A stretch of DNA of 8,948 nt from Bacteroidales bacterium (GTDB lineage Bacteria > Bacteroidota > Bacteroidia > Bacteroidales > UBA1402). The position numbers and the translations under genes are program-made. This document shows positions 1 to 7,847 of the stretch, one piece after another. The DNA lies in assembly GCA_003506275.1 (NCBI GenBank), contig DOBD01000018.1, positions 1-8,948 of the forward strand, written 5' to 3'. Each line of letters starts with the position of its first letter. The stretch's first letter is position 1. The notes below the pieces were generated by a model. It worked only from the letters and a program-made list of their open reading frames with translations. It had not been told where the DNA came from and ran no database searches.

Positions 1-1
1 A

Positions 2-778
2 ATGTTATATGCCTGCCAGTCAGGACATCCCGGCGGGTCCCTGTCCTGTGTAGAGATGCTGATGGCTTTGTATTATGATGTAATGAAGGTCGATCCTAAG
101 AACCCCAAGGATCCCAACCGTGATCGTTTCGTTTTAAGTAAAGGACATGCATGCCCCACCCTGTATGCAATCCTGGCTGATCTGGGCTACTTCCCCAAGG
201 AGGATCTGGCTCATCTGCGTCAGATTGACAGCCATCTTCAGGGACATCCGGACTGCAATAAGACTCCCGGCGTTGACATGAATACTGGTTCCTTAGGACA
301 GGGCGCTTCCCTGGCGATGGGTCTGGCTCTGGCTGCAAAGCATGCAGGCGCCAAGTATCATGTATACTCCGTTCTGGGCGACGGCGAGTGCCAGGAGGGC
401 CTGGTTTGGGAGGCAGCTATGGCGGCCGCTCACTACAAACTGGATAACCTGACCTTTATGCTGGACCACAACGGACTGCAGATCGACGGAAGCAACGACG
501 AGGTTATGGACCTGGGCGATATCGTTAAGAAGTTTGAGGCCTTCGGATTCGAGTGCTTCAAGGTAGACGGACATGACATTGATGCGATTGTAAAGGCTCT
601 GAAGACTCCGGTACACGGAAAGCCGAAATTCATCTGCTGCGAGACCATCAAGGGTAAGGGCGTTTCCTTCATGGAAAACGTAGCGAGTTGGCATCACGGT
701 GTTCCCACCAGCGAACAATTGGCCTTGGCACTCTCAGAGATTGATGCCAGAATACACACGCTAACAGAGAAACCATGA
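2..778 (+). CDS. Transketolase, N-terminal (pyrophosphate-binding) subunit, 5' partial
   Basis: This is the N-terminal half of a split, thiamine-diphosphate-dependent transketolase, a cytoplasmic enzyme that moves a two-carbon ketol unit from a ketose phosphate to an aldose acceptor. Motifs seen (residues counted from base 2) are GHPGGSLS at 8-15, SKGHA at 46-50, GSLGQGASLAMG at 96-107, the ThDP/Mg motif GDG (126-128) running to HN (156-157) and IDG (161-163), and GKGVSFMEN at 218-226 followed by HHGVP. The ATG at base 2 is probably internal: family members usually have about 10-20 more residues before this point, and the reading frame is open to the window edge. The gene overlaps the next one by 4 bases (ATGA), so the two subunits are probably translationally coupled. 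Codon use changes abruptly near residues 214-225 (see findings). The substrate is unproven. The kinase and isomerase downstream suggest a dedicated sugar-specific transketolase such as AptA rather than the housekeeping enzyme. Confidence 0.93.
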   Translation: MLYACQSGHPGGSLSCVEMLMALYYDVMKVDPKNPKDPNRDRFVLSKGHACPTLYAILADLGYFPKEDLAHLRQIDSHLQGHPDCNKTPGVDMNTGSLGQGASLAMGLALAAKHAGAKYHVYSVLGDGECQEGLVWEAAMAAAHYKLDNLTFMLDHNGLQIDGSNDEVMDLGDIVKKFEAFGFECFKVDGHDIDAIVKALKTPVHGKPKFICCETIKGKGVSFMENVASWHHGVPTSEQLALALSEIDARIHTLTEKP

Positions 779-1713
779 CCCAAACGATACCCTGCCGAAA
801 GGCGTTTACCGATGCATTGTTGGCCAATGCCAGACTTGACTCGACCATTATTGCTGTGTCGACCGATGCCAGGGGTTCGGTTACCTTGACTGATTTTGCC
901 AAAGAACTACCGGCTCAGTTTGTGGAGGTCGGCATAGCGGAACAGAACGCCGTCGGTTTGTCGGCAGGTTTGGCTTCGACAGGAAAAAAAGTCTTTGTCT
1001 GTGGGCCGGCCTGTTTTTACGTAGCGAGGGCTTTGGAACAGGTTAAGGTTGATGTGGCGTATTCAGGCTTCAACGTAGCTATCCTCGGGGTAAGCGGAGG
1101 AATCAGCTATGGAGCATTGGGAGCCACTCACCACAGCTTACACGACCTGGCCGTCCTACGCACCTTTCCCGGGCTCAGCGTGGTGCTGCCTTGTGATATT
1201 CACCAGACACGGCAGCTGGTGAGTTGCCTACTGGAACATCCACGCCCCGTATACATCAGGGTGGGACGCAATGCGGTGCCCGATGTCTACACCACTGACA
1301 AAGCCCCCTTTACACCGGGTATAGCCAATTGTTTAATGGACGGCGATGCCCTGACGCTGATCGGTACCGGAGAAACAGTGTGGCATTGCCTGGAAGCCGG
1401 TAAGCAATTGGCAGCCATGGGGGTGAGAGTCAGGGTTCTCGATATGCACACCATCAACCCCCTTGACGAAGAAGCCGTAATCAGGGCAGCCAGGGAGACA
1501 GGCCGCCTGCTGACTGTGGAAGAACACAGCCTCTTTGGCGGATTGGGGGCCGCCGTGGCTGAGGTCGTTGTCCAACAAGCGCCCGTTCCCATGAAACTCG
1601 TGGGTATTCCCGATGAGAACGCCCCCGCCGGCAGTTCACCCCAACTTTTCCGCCACTACGGTCTTGACGCTGACAGCCTCGTTCAGACCGTTTTGAATTG
1701 GATCAACCATTGA
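775..1713 (+). CDS. Transketolase, C-terminal (pyrimidine-binding) subunit
   Basis: This is the second half of the split transketolase: a pyrimidine-binding domain (about residues 5-170) followed by the transketolase C-terminal domain (about 185-305). Seen directly are VGIAEQNAVGLSAGLA at 52-67, whose Glu56 is the expected residue that protonates the N1' of the thiamine ring, GATHHSLHDLAVLRTFPG at 116-133, VYIRVGR at 159-165, and FGGLGAAVAEVV at 254-265, a typical C-terminal domain signature. At 312 residues it is full length for this subunit. The start ATG shares bases with the stop of the upstream subunit, which fixes it well. The two chains would assemble into one active enzyme whose ThDP sites lie between them. 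In known families this arrangement is also used for dedicated pathways, such as apulose-4-phosphate transketolase AptAB and the sulfoquinovose transketolase, so the name alone does not tell the substrate. Confidence 0.93.
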   Translation: MTQTIPCRKAFTDALLANARLDSTIIAVSTDARGSVTLTDFAKELPAQFVEVGIAEQNAVGLSAGLASTGKKVFVCGPACFYVARALEQVKVDVAYSGFNVAILGVSGGISYGALGATHHSLHDLAVLRTFPGLSVVLPCDIHQTRQLVSCLLEHPRPVYIRVGRNAVPDVYTTDKAPFTPGIANCLMDGDALTLIGTGETVWHCLEAGKQLAAMGVRVRVLDMHTINPLDEEAVIRAARETGRLLTVEEHSLFGGLGAAVAEVVVQQAPVPMKLVGIPDENAPAGSSPQLFRHYGLDADSLVQTVLNWINH

Positions 1714-1725
1714 AACACCACCTCT

Positions 1726-3207
1726 ATGCCCTATACATTAGCGATTGATCAAAGCACTTCGGCCACCAAGGTCCTCCTTTTCGATGACAAGGATACGCTC
1801 ACAGCCCAGTTTGCTGTTGAGCATGAACAGTATTACCCCGCACCCGGATGGGTGGAACACGATCCTGTGGAGATCGTACGTAACCTCTATGCTGGCATCA
1901 GGGAATTGCTTTTTTCGGCCAACATACAGGCGGAAGAAATCGGATCCGTAGCCTTGACCAATCAGCGCGAGACGGTGGTGGTGTGGAACAAGGAAACGGG
2001 TGAACCGGTGTACAACGCCGTGGTTTGGCAATGCCAACGGGGAGCCGCCTTGTGCAACAGCCTCAGGCAGGCTGGACACAATGACATGGTTAAAGACAAG
2101 ACAGGTCTGATGGTAGACCCGTATTTCTCGGCCAGTGGTGTGAGTTGGATCCTCGAACACGTGCCCGGTGCCAGGGAACAAGCCAATCAAGGCCTCTTGT
2201 TAATGGGTACCATGGATACCTGGCTCATATGGCACCTGACCAACCGTCGCGTTCATGCCACCGATGTGACCAACGCATCCCGTACGCTCTTATTCAACAT
2301 TCACACCCTCGAGTGGGACGATGACCTGCTGGCCCTGTTCAACATTCCCCGGAGCCTGATGCCGGAGGTAAGACCCTGTGATGTTAATTACGGAGAAACC
2401 GATTTAAACGAACTCCTGGAAATACCCATTCCCATTGCCGGGGTGTTGGGCGATTCCCACGGCGCCTTGGTTGGTCAACTCTGTGTGGAGCCAGCCATGG
2501 GCAAGGCTACGGTTGGCACCGGATCTTCCGTCATGGTTAATATTGGGCTTGAACCACTTATGCCCACCGCCGGCCTGGTGACTTCCGTTGGATTTGCCGC
2601 ACTGGGTGAAGTGTATTACGCCTTTGAAGGCAACATTCATTGTACGGGCGACACCCTGCAGTGGTTGACACACGACCTGGGTCTATTGGCTGATCCCTCG
2701 GAAAGCGAGGTGCTCGCCACGGCTATCCCTGACAACCAAGGGGTTTATCTCGTTCCGGCTTTTGCAGGATTGGGCGCTCCCTGGTGGAACAACGAGGCCA
2801 GGGCTATTCTTTGCGGCATGGACAGGGGCACCAACAAACGCCACATCGCCAGAGCCGCCTTAGAGGCCATTGCATACCAGATCAAGGACCTGGTGGATGT
2901 GATGGTGACCAGCGCGGGTTTGTCCCTCAAAGAGTTGAGGGTGGATGGTGGCGCCGTTCGCAACGATTTTCTGTTGAAGTTCATGGCCGACATGCTCAAC
3001 GTGCCTGTCAGGCGGAGCGCCATCAAGGAAGCTTCCGCTTACGGAGCTGTCCTGATGAATGCCCTGGCTTTGGGACGACGACAAAATCTGCTCACGTTAG
3101 AAACCCTGACACCTGGCCGCTCCCTGGTAAAACCGACCATGAAAGCCTCGGATCGTGAACGGAATCACGCCGGGTGGCGCAAAGCGGTTTCACTGATCAA
3201 TCCATAA
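1726..3207 (+). CDS. FGGY-family carbohydrate kinase, glycerol-kinase-like with altered substrate pocket
   Basis: This is an ATP-dependent sugar or polyol kinase of the FGGY family, 493 residues, aligning along its whole length with glycerol kinase. Shared blocks are PAPGWVEHDP (38-47), LTNQRET (77-83), DTWLIWHLT (164-172), TNASRTLLFNIHTLEWD (182-198), VPAFAGLGAPWW (343-354) and RVDGGAVRNDFLLKF (405-419). From the remembered E. coli GlpK sequence, the sugar-contacting residues R81, E82, W101, Y133 and the catalytic base D243 are kept. The residue after that Asp is Ser244 instead of Gln (motif GDSHGAL, not GDQQAAL), and Ser268 replaces the pocket Phe. The phosphate loop reads STSATK, not GTTSSR. 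The loop GGKGGTR, which binds the inhibitor fructose 1,6-bisphosphate in E. coli, is absent. A substrate larger than glycerol, for example a ketose with a glycerol-like end such as apulose, is inferred. It lies 12 bases after the transketolase; automatic pipelines would probably call it glycerol kinase. Confidence 0.9.
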   Translation: MPYTLAIDQSTSATKVLLFDDKDTLTAQFAVEHEQYYPAPGWVEHDPVEIVRNLYAGIRELLFSANIQAEEIGSVALTNQRETVVVWNKETGEPVYNAVVWQCQRGAALCNSLRQAGHNDMVKDKTGLMVDPYFSASGVSWILEHVPGAREQANQGLLLMGTMDTWLIWHLTNRRVHATDVTNASRTLLFNIHTLEWDDDLLALFNIPRSLMPEVRPCDVNYGETDLNELLEIPIPIAGVLGDSHGALVGQLCVEPAMGKATVGTGSSVMVNIGLEPLMPTAGLVTSVGFAALGEVYYAFEGNIHCTGDTLQWLTHDLGLLADPSESEVLATAIPDNQGVYLVPAFAGLGAPWWNNEARAILCGMDRGTNKRHIARAALEAIAYQIKDLVDVMVTSAGLSLKELRVDGGAVRNDFLLKFMADMLNVPVRRSAIKEASAYGAVLMNALALGRRQNLLTLETLTPGRSLVKPTMKASDRERNHAGWRKAVSLINP

Positions 3208-3223
3208 TCAAACCTACTATACC

Positions 3224-4642
3224 ATGCCTTACAAACACACCTTAACCTTCGGTATCATCATCGGTACCCGTAATTACTTCAATTCAGCCCTGGCCGAAGA
3301 CGTACGGACCACCCTGCTGAAGACCCTGACCGACAAAGGCTACGGCTATGTCATCCTGGACCCGGCTGAAACACCCACCGGATCCATTGAAACCAGGGAA
3401 GACGCCAAAAAATGCGCCGCCTTGTTCAGGGCCCACAAAGATCACATCGACGGTATTATCGTTTCGCTACCCAATTTCGGCTTTGAAATCGGCATCATCA
3501 ACGCCATCAGTCTCGCCGAGTTGAACGTACCTGTATTGGTACAGGCTTGCGACGACGAGAACGACAAGGTGACACTGGATAAACGCAGGGACGCCTTTTG
3601 CGGCAAGCTGTCCGTGTGCAACAACTTGTACCAATACAACATCCCTTTCACCGACACCACGTTTCACACCTATTCCATTCACAGTGAAACGCTGAAGCAA
3701 GATCTTGATTATTTTGCCGGAGTCTGCCGGGTGGTGAATGGTCTGCGCAGGGCCCGTATCGGAGCCATCGGTGCCAGACCTGCCGGCTTTCAAACCTGCA
3801 GGGCCAGTGAGAAAATCCTGCAAGCCACCGGTATCACCGTCGTTCCCGTCGATTTGTCGGAGATCCTGGGAGCTGCCGGCAAAATTGATAAAGCATCACC
3901 CCGGCTCAAGGAACGGTTGGATGCCATCAGCGCCTACGCCAAGGTGCCTGCCGCCTATGCCGATAAATTGGCCTTGCAGGCGGCTTTTGGCTTGGCTGTC
4001 GACGATTGGGTGGCTGAAAATGAGGTGGATGCCACGGCCATCCAATGCTGGGATTCCCTGGAAAAAAACTACGGGTGTGCCGCCTGTGTCAGCATGAGCA
4101 TGATGGGCGAACACCTCCAGCCCAGTGCCTGTGAAGTGGACATCGCAGGCGCGGTCTCCATGTACACCTTGATGCTGGCCTCAGGCACACCGCCGGCCTT
4201 GTTGGACTGGAACAATAACTTCGCTGAGGACAGGAACAAGTGTGTCTGCACCCACTGTGGCAATTTTCCCAAGAGTTTTGTGCAAAACGAACTGGAACTA
4301 GGCACCTTGGGTGTACTGGGTAATGTTCTGGGCAGCGTCAATACCTTTGGCGCCGTGAAAGGCAAGGTCATTGAAGGTCCTTTCACCTTCTTCCGCATCT
4401 CCACCGACGATAACTATGGATTGATCAAGTCTTACCTGGGTGAAGGCCGTTTCACCAACGACCCCTACGGTATGGATGGTTGCATTGCCGTCACCGAAGT
4501 CGATAACCTGCAGAAACTGCTCAAATATCTGTGCAAGAACGGATTCGAGCATCATGTCGCCATGACAAGGGGCCGTGTGTCCGCCATCATTGAAGAGGCG
4601 GTCGGCAGTTACCTGGGTTGGGAAATGTACGTTCATCAGTAA
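3224..4642 (+). CDS. L-fucose/L-arabinose isomerase-family protein (aldose-ketose isomerase)
   Basis: This is a predicted cytoplasmic, metal-dependent aldose-ketose isomerase of the FucI/AraA fold, 472 residues. That is shorter than classical L-fucose isomerase (about 590) and in the range of the uncharacterised FucI-like group. Visible conserved blocks are AIQCWDSL (272-279), ACEVDIAGA (302-310), LLDWNNNF (326-333), THCGNFP (343-349) and [10 protein letters not shown] (441-450). Glu304 and Asp328 are 24 residues apart, the same spacing as the manganese ligands Glu337 and Asp361 of E. coli FucI. His443 or His444 is the likely third ligand. The N-terminal part (about 5-170) is the Rossmann-like domain of the family, with [11 protein letters not shown] at 76-86. 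The segment CVCTHC (340-345) carries three cysteines around the conserved His. By context it converts the imported aldose into the ketose taken by the neighbouring kinase. An epimerase or an isomerase for an unusual sugar remains possible. The start follows a 16-base gap and has no Shine-Dalgarno sequence. Confidence 0.85.
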   Translation: MPYKHTLTFGIIIGTRNYFNSALAEDVRTTLLKTLTDKGYGYVILDPAETPTGSIETREDAKKCAALFRAHKDHIDGIIVSLPNFGFEIGIINAISLAELNVPVLVQACDDENDKVTLDKRRDAFCGKLSVCNNLYQYNIPFTDTTFHTYSIHSETLKQDLDYFAGVCRVVNGLRRARIGAIGARPAGFQTCRASEKILQATGITVVPVDLSEILGAAGKIDKASPRLKERLDAISAYAKVPAAYADKLALQAAFGLAVDDWVAENEVDATAIQCWDSLEKNYGCAACVSMSMMGEHLQPSACEVDIAGAVSMYTLMLASGTPPALLDWNNNFAEDRNKCVCTHCGNFPKSFVQNELELGTLGVLGNVLGSVNTFGAVKGKVIEGPFTFFRISTDDNYGLIKSYLGEGRFTNDPYGMDGCIAVTEVDNLQKLLKYLCKNGFEHHVAMTRGRVSAIIEEAVGSYLGWEMYVHQ

Positions 4643-4653
4643 CACACACCGCT

Positions 4654-5607
4654 ATGCAACACTTTCTGAGAGATAGCCTGCTGTTGGCTTTTGGGATGCT
4701 GGTTCTCGTGGGTTGTACCACGGGCAGGAAAAAATCAGGCGACAAGATCGCCGTCGTGATCTCGACCCTCAACAACCCCTGGTTTGTCGTGTTGGGGGAG
4801 ACTGCTGTTGAAAAGGCCCGTGAATTGGGTTACGAAGCCGTGCTCTTTGATTCTCAGAACAACCCTTCCAAAGAGACCGAACATTTCGATAATATTCTGG
4901 CGTCCGGTTACAAGGCCATCCTGTTCAATCCCACCGACGCCAACGGTTCCATCGTTAATGTACGAGCCGCCAAGGAGGCCGGTGTTCCTGTTTTCTGTAT
5001 GGACAGGGAAATCAACGACTCGGAATGCGCTACGGCTCAGATTCTTTCCGATAATTATTCGGGTTGTGTGGCGTTGGGGCAGGCGTTTGTAGCTAACCTT
5101 GAGGGGAAAGGTACCTACGTTGAGCTGTTGGGACTGGTGGGTGACAACAACACCTGGAATCGATCCAAGGGCTTTCACAGCGTGGTTGACCAATATCCCG
5201 ACCTTAGGATGTTGGCACAACAAAGCGCTGATTTCGACCGAAACAAGGCCATGGAAGTGACTGAATCCATGCTGCAGGCTCATCCTGCTGTCAATGCCAT
5301 CTTTTGCGGCAATGACGCCATGGCGATGGGTGCCTACCAGGCTGTGTTGGCCGCCGGCAAAGCGGCCGACATACAAATCTATGGATTTGACGGGGCGGAC
5401 GACGTGATTCAGGCGATTAAGGAAGGCAAGATTAAAGCCACAGGCATGCAGTTCCCCAAAACTATGGCCAATACCGCCGCCATTTTGGCCGATCAGTACG
5501 TGAAGGGTAAACGTGATTTCCAACAGAAAATGCCGGTCGCTGTCGATTTGGTCACTGCCGAAAACGTGGACGCTTACGGTTCCTATGGTAAAAAGGAAAA
5601 CCGCTGA
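4654..5607 (+). CDS. Sugar ABC transporter substrate-binding lipoprotein, RbsB class
   Basis: This is a periplasmic-facing sugar-binding lipoprotein of the ribose/galactose-binding (type I) family, 317 residues, which delivers sugar to the ABC importer encoded downstream. The start chosen is the ATG at 4654, which places a hydrophobic signal (about 8-19) ahead of the lipobox LVGC (18-21), with Cys21 acylated. An in-frame ATG at 4618 would overlap the isomerase gene and give a poorer signal peptide. Pocket residues expected from RbsB are all present: NNPWF (40-44), MDRE with D118 and R119, NRSKGF with R170, F194, GNDAM with N220, GFDG with D246 and GMQFP with Q266. This points to a pentose-sized or similar furanose/pyranose ligand, but identity of the pocket does not prove ribose, and the adjacent catabolic genes are not a ribose pathway (no RbsK or RbsD seen). 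The signal has only one Arg and one Asp in its n-region, which is a weak charge pattern. Confidence 0.93.
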   Translation: MQHFLRDSLLLAFGMLVLVGCTTGRKKSGDKIAVVISTLNNPWFVVLGETAVEKARELGYEAVLFDSQNNPSKETEHFDNILASGYKAILFNPTDANGSIVNVRAAKEAGVPVFCMDREINDSECATAQILSDNYSGCVALGQAFVANLEGKGTYVELLGLVGDNNTWNRSKGFHSVVDQYPDLRMLAQQSADFDRNKAMEVTESMLQAHPAVNAIFCGNDAMAMGAYQAVLAAGKAADIQIYGFDGADDVIQAIKEGKIKATGMQFPKTMANTAAILADQYVKGKRDFQQKMPVAVDLVTAENVDAYGSYGKKENR

Positions 5608-5646
5608 TTGATACCTGCACCTTATTGTGTCTCAATACCTTGATGT

Positions 5647-6270
5647 ATGCCTTGGAAACGTCTCATCAAAATTTCCCTGCTGGTTGTCGTTGGCTTGATT
5701 GCCTTGCGGTTAGCTGTCTTTACTGAGCCCTTGGACAAGCATCGGGAAGCTGCTTTGCTGGAAACGTTCAGCCCTGAACAATTGGTGGATTACCATTGGG
5801 AACACGACCTGGCTCCCACGCTCGTGAAAGCACTGCCTGTTGAAAAGATGGCATTCCTTTCGACAGAAGAGGGTCATGTGACCGACATTGGAGGCAAGGT
5901 GTACTTTCTGCTCAAGGGAACATCGACCATTGCGGCAATAAACCAACAATCCCTCCTGATCAGCTTGCCGGACAATCGTCACGGTCGTTTGCCGGTGAAG
6001 CTTCTTTTTGGCAACACGGCGGTAGCCTCGACCGGATGGTTTCAGGCCAATGATTTCGCCAATACCATGGATTACAACGCGGCCTCAGCCAGTTTGAACC
6101 AACGCTTACTGGAAACCGTGGTCAAACCCTTGCTGGACAGTCTTGTGGTAGGTGGCCGCCTGGACTGGGTGGGTGCTGTCGCGCTTGATCCCGGTCAGCC
6201 TCTACCTGCCATCCTGGATATTGCGCCGTTTCAGCTCGTCCAGACAGCCGGATCCACTGCGTCCCAGTAA
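5647..6270 (+). CDS. DUF2291-family membrane-anchored protein associated with sugar ABC transporter
   Basis: This is a 207-residue protein of the DUF2291 family (described as predicted periplasmic lipoproteins), recognised by the block GNTAVASTGWF (122-132), NDFANTMDYNAASASLNQRL (135-154) and ETVVKPL (156-162), and by the general plan of an N-terminal anchor plus a single small domain. Its function is unknown. Members typically sit inside operons for ribose-type or polyol-type ABC importers, as here between the binding protein and the ATPase, so a role in assembly, docking or stability of the importer is inferred. Unlike the usual lipoprotein form, no lipobox cysteine follows the hydrophobic stretch at residues 8-24. 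The protein would instead stay in the inner membrane by an uncleaved helix, preceded by Lys4, Arg5 and Lys8, with the rest in the periplasm. The 39-base gap before it is the largest in the operon, and an out-of-frame ATG sits at 5643. Confidence 0.8.
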   Translation: MPWKRLIKISLLVVVGLIALRLAVFTEPLDKHREAALLETFSPEQLVDYHWEHDLAPTLVKALPVEKMAFLSTEEGHVTDIGGKVYFLLKGTSTIAAINQQSLLISLPDNRHGRLPVKLLFGNTAVASTGWFQANDFANTMDYNAASASLNQRLLETVVKPLLDSLVVGGRLDWVGAVALDPGQPLPAILDIAPFQLVQTAGSTASQ

Positions 6271-6290
6271 CCTTTTAACCCTGATTGCTC

Positions 6291-7829
6291 ATGTCCGAAA
6301 CCGTGTTGCTGGAAGCCGTAGCCGTGACCAAACGCTTTCCCGGCGTGCTGGCCCTCGATGGGGTCGACTTCAAGGTCAGAGCTGGAGCTGTCAATGCCTT
6401 GGTAGGGGAAAACGGTGCTGGCAAATCAACGTTGATGAACATCTTCTCAGGGGTATATGACGATTTCGAGGGCACCTTGAAAAGACTGGGCCAACCAATT
6501 CGATTGGCCAACGTGGCTGAAGCCCAACAGGCTGGTATCGCCATGATACACCAGGAACTAAACCTGGTACCCCACATGACAGTGGCTGAAAACGTATTCC
6601 TGGGCAGAGAACCGCTTACTGTGGCCGGTTTGATTGATTTCCCGACGATGAAGGCCAACGCCCAGGCTCTGCTTGATCGGTTGCACTGTGATGCGGCCCC
6701 TGACTCCTTGGTGGCTGAATTAAGGGTGGGACAGCAACAACTGGTCGAAATCGCCAAGGCGTTGTCCAGAAACGCCCAGGTCCTCATCATGGACGAACCC
6801 ACTTCCTCGCTGTCTGAGAAGGAAGTGCAACGGCTGTTCGATCTGATCCGTCGTCTCAAGGCCGAAGGCAGGGGCATCGTTTACATCACGCATAAGATGG
6901 AGGAAATCCGCTTGTTGGCCGATTATGTCACGGTGTTCAGGGATGGTCGCACCGTTCACGAGGCCGCCGCTGATAGCCTTTGTCTGGCCGACCTGGTCAA
7001 GTACATGGTGGGGCGGGATACCAAGGATTTTTTTGTCAAAACAACGCACACCAAAGGGCCAGAACGGTTGTCGGTAAAAGGACTTACGCTGGAAGATGCC
7101 ACCAGGCCAGGACGGTTGGTCCTGCAGGATATTTCTTTATCCGTATCATCGGCAGAGGTGCTGGGGATTTATGGCCTGATGGGGGCTGGACGGACAGAAT
7201 TGCTGGAGGCACTCTTTGGCGTTCATGGTCAACGTGTAAAGGGTACGATCTGTATTGATGGACAATCCGTCACCATCAAAACCCCTCAGGATGCCATTCA
7301 TCACGGCCTGGCTTTGATTCCTGAAGACAGGAAGCGAGACGGCCTGGTACTGGGCATGACGTTGGAACAAAATACCAGTTTGGCTTCGCTTTGGCAATTT
7401 CTCACCCACGGGCTCCTGAGCCAACGTAAGGAACATCAGGAAGCCGAATCGTACAGGGAACGCCTTCACATCAAATCGTATTCATGCCGTCAGCAGGCTG
7501 GCCAACTCAGCGGGGGCAACCAACAGAAAGTGGTCCTTTCCAAGTGGCTGCTCACTCATCCCCGGATCTTATTGTTGGATGAGCCCACCAGGGGCATTGA
7601 TATCAGTGCGAAAAACGACATCTATGCGTTGATGGACCAGCTGGCGGGCGAAGGGATGGCGATCATGGTAGTATCGAGCGAGCTGCCTGAAATCATGGCC
7701 GTTTCAGACCGCATACTGACCCTCTGTGAAGGTCGCTTGACGGGTGCCTTTGAGCAATCCGAATTTTCGGAAGAAGCCATCCTGAAAGCCGCCTTGCCAA
7801 ATTGCAGGAAAGATGACGTCTCTCAGTGA
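6291..7829 (+). CDS. Sugar ABC transporter ATP-binding protein, RbsA class (two nucleotide-binding domains)
   Basis: This is the cytoplasmic ATPase that powers sugar import with the permease downstream; 512 residues, full length for the RbsA/MglA/XylG group. The first domain has Walker A GENGAGKST (39-47), Q-loop HQELNLVP (87-94), signature LRVGQQQLVEIAKAL (144-158), Walker B VLIMDEPTSSL (164-174) and switch His201. The second domain has the degenerate Walker A GLMGAGRTELLE (295-306), in which Arg stands where Lys is expected, signature LSGGNQQKVVLSKWL (406-420), Walker B LLLDEPTRGID (427-437), and Ser462-Ser463 in place of the switch His. This asymmetry is normal for the class and means the first site is probably the main hydrolytic one. 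The start at 6291 (MSETVLLEA) is preferred over an in-frame TTG at 6285. It lies 20 bases after the DUF2291 gene and 18 bases before the permease. Confidence 0.95.
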   Translation: MSETVLLEAVAVTKRFPGVLALDGVDFKVRAGAVNALVGENGAGKSTLMNIFSGVYDDFEGTLKRLGQPIRLANVAEAQQAGIAMIHQELNLVPHMTVAENVFLGREPLTVAGLIDFPTMKANAQALLDRLHCDAAPDSLVAELRVGQQQLVEIAKALSRNAQVLIMDEPTSSLSEKEVQRLFDLIRRLKAEGRGIVYITHKMEEIRLLADYVTVFRDGRTVHEAAADSLCLADLVKYMVGRDTKDFFVKTTHTKGPERLSVKGLTLEDATRPGRLVLQDISLSVSSAEVLGIYGLMGAGRTELLEALFGVHGQRVKGTICIDGQSVTIKTPQDAIHHGLALIPEDRKRDGLVLGMTLEQNTSLASLWQFLTHGLLSQRKEHQEAESYRERLHIKSYSCRQQAGQLSGGNQQKVVLSKWLLTHPRILLLDEPTRGIDISAKNDIYALMDQLAGEGMAIMVVSSELPEIMAVSDRILTLCEGRLTGAFEQSEFSEEAILKAALPNCRKDDVSQ

Positions 7830-7847
7830 TCAATAAATGTACCAACC

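Noticed and set aside
1726..3207. Housekeeping glycerol kinase (glpK)
   Set aside because: There is no glycerol facilitator or glycerol-3-phosphate dehydrogenase nearby, the pocket residues Gln and Phe are replaced by Ser, and the operon handles a sugar through isomerase and transketolase.
2..4642. Sulfoquinovose transketolase (sulfo-TK) pathway
   Set aside because: A split transketolase with a sugar isomerase is reminiscent of it, but that route needs no sugar kinase, and no sulfoquinovosidase, sulfoerythrose isomerase, sulfoacetaldehyde enzyme or sulfonate exporter is in the window. It is not fully excluded, since genes to the left are unseen.
4618..4653. Earlier in-frame ATG for the binding protein at 4618
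   Set aside because: It would overlap the end of the isomerase gene by 25 bases and add twelve polar residues before the signal sequence. The ATG at 4654 gives a normal lipoprotein signal.
4735..5523. Long reverse-strand open frame (262 residues) opposite the sugar-binding protein
   Set aside because: The + strand frame is a well-supported binding protein with a lipobox and full pocket. The reverse frame shows no recognisable domain and is a shadow produced by codon composition. The same reasoning removes the other overlapping open frames.
5608..5646. Internal promoter or hairpin in the largest intergenic gap
   Set aside because: Only a 5-base stem (TATTG/CAATA) is present, and no convincing Bacteroidota -33/-7 pair was found in 39 bases.
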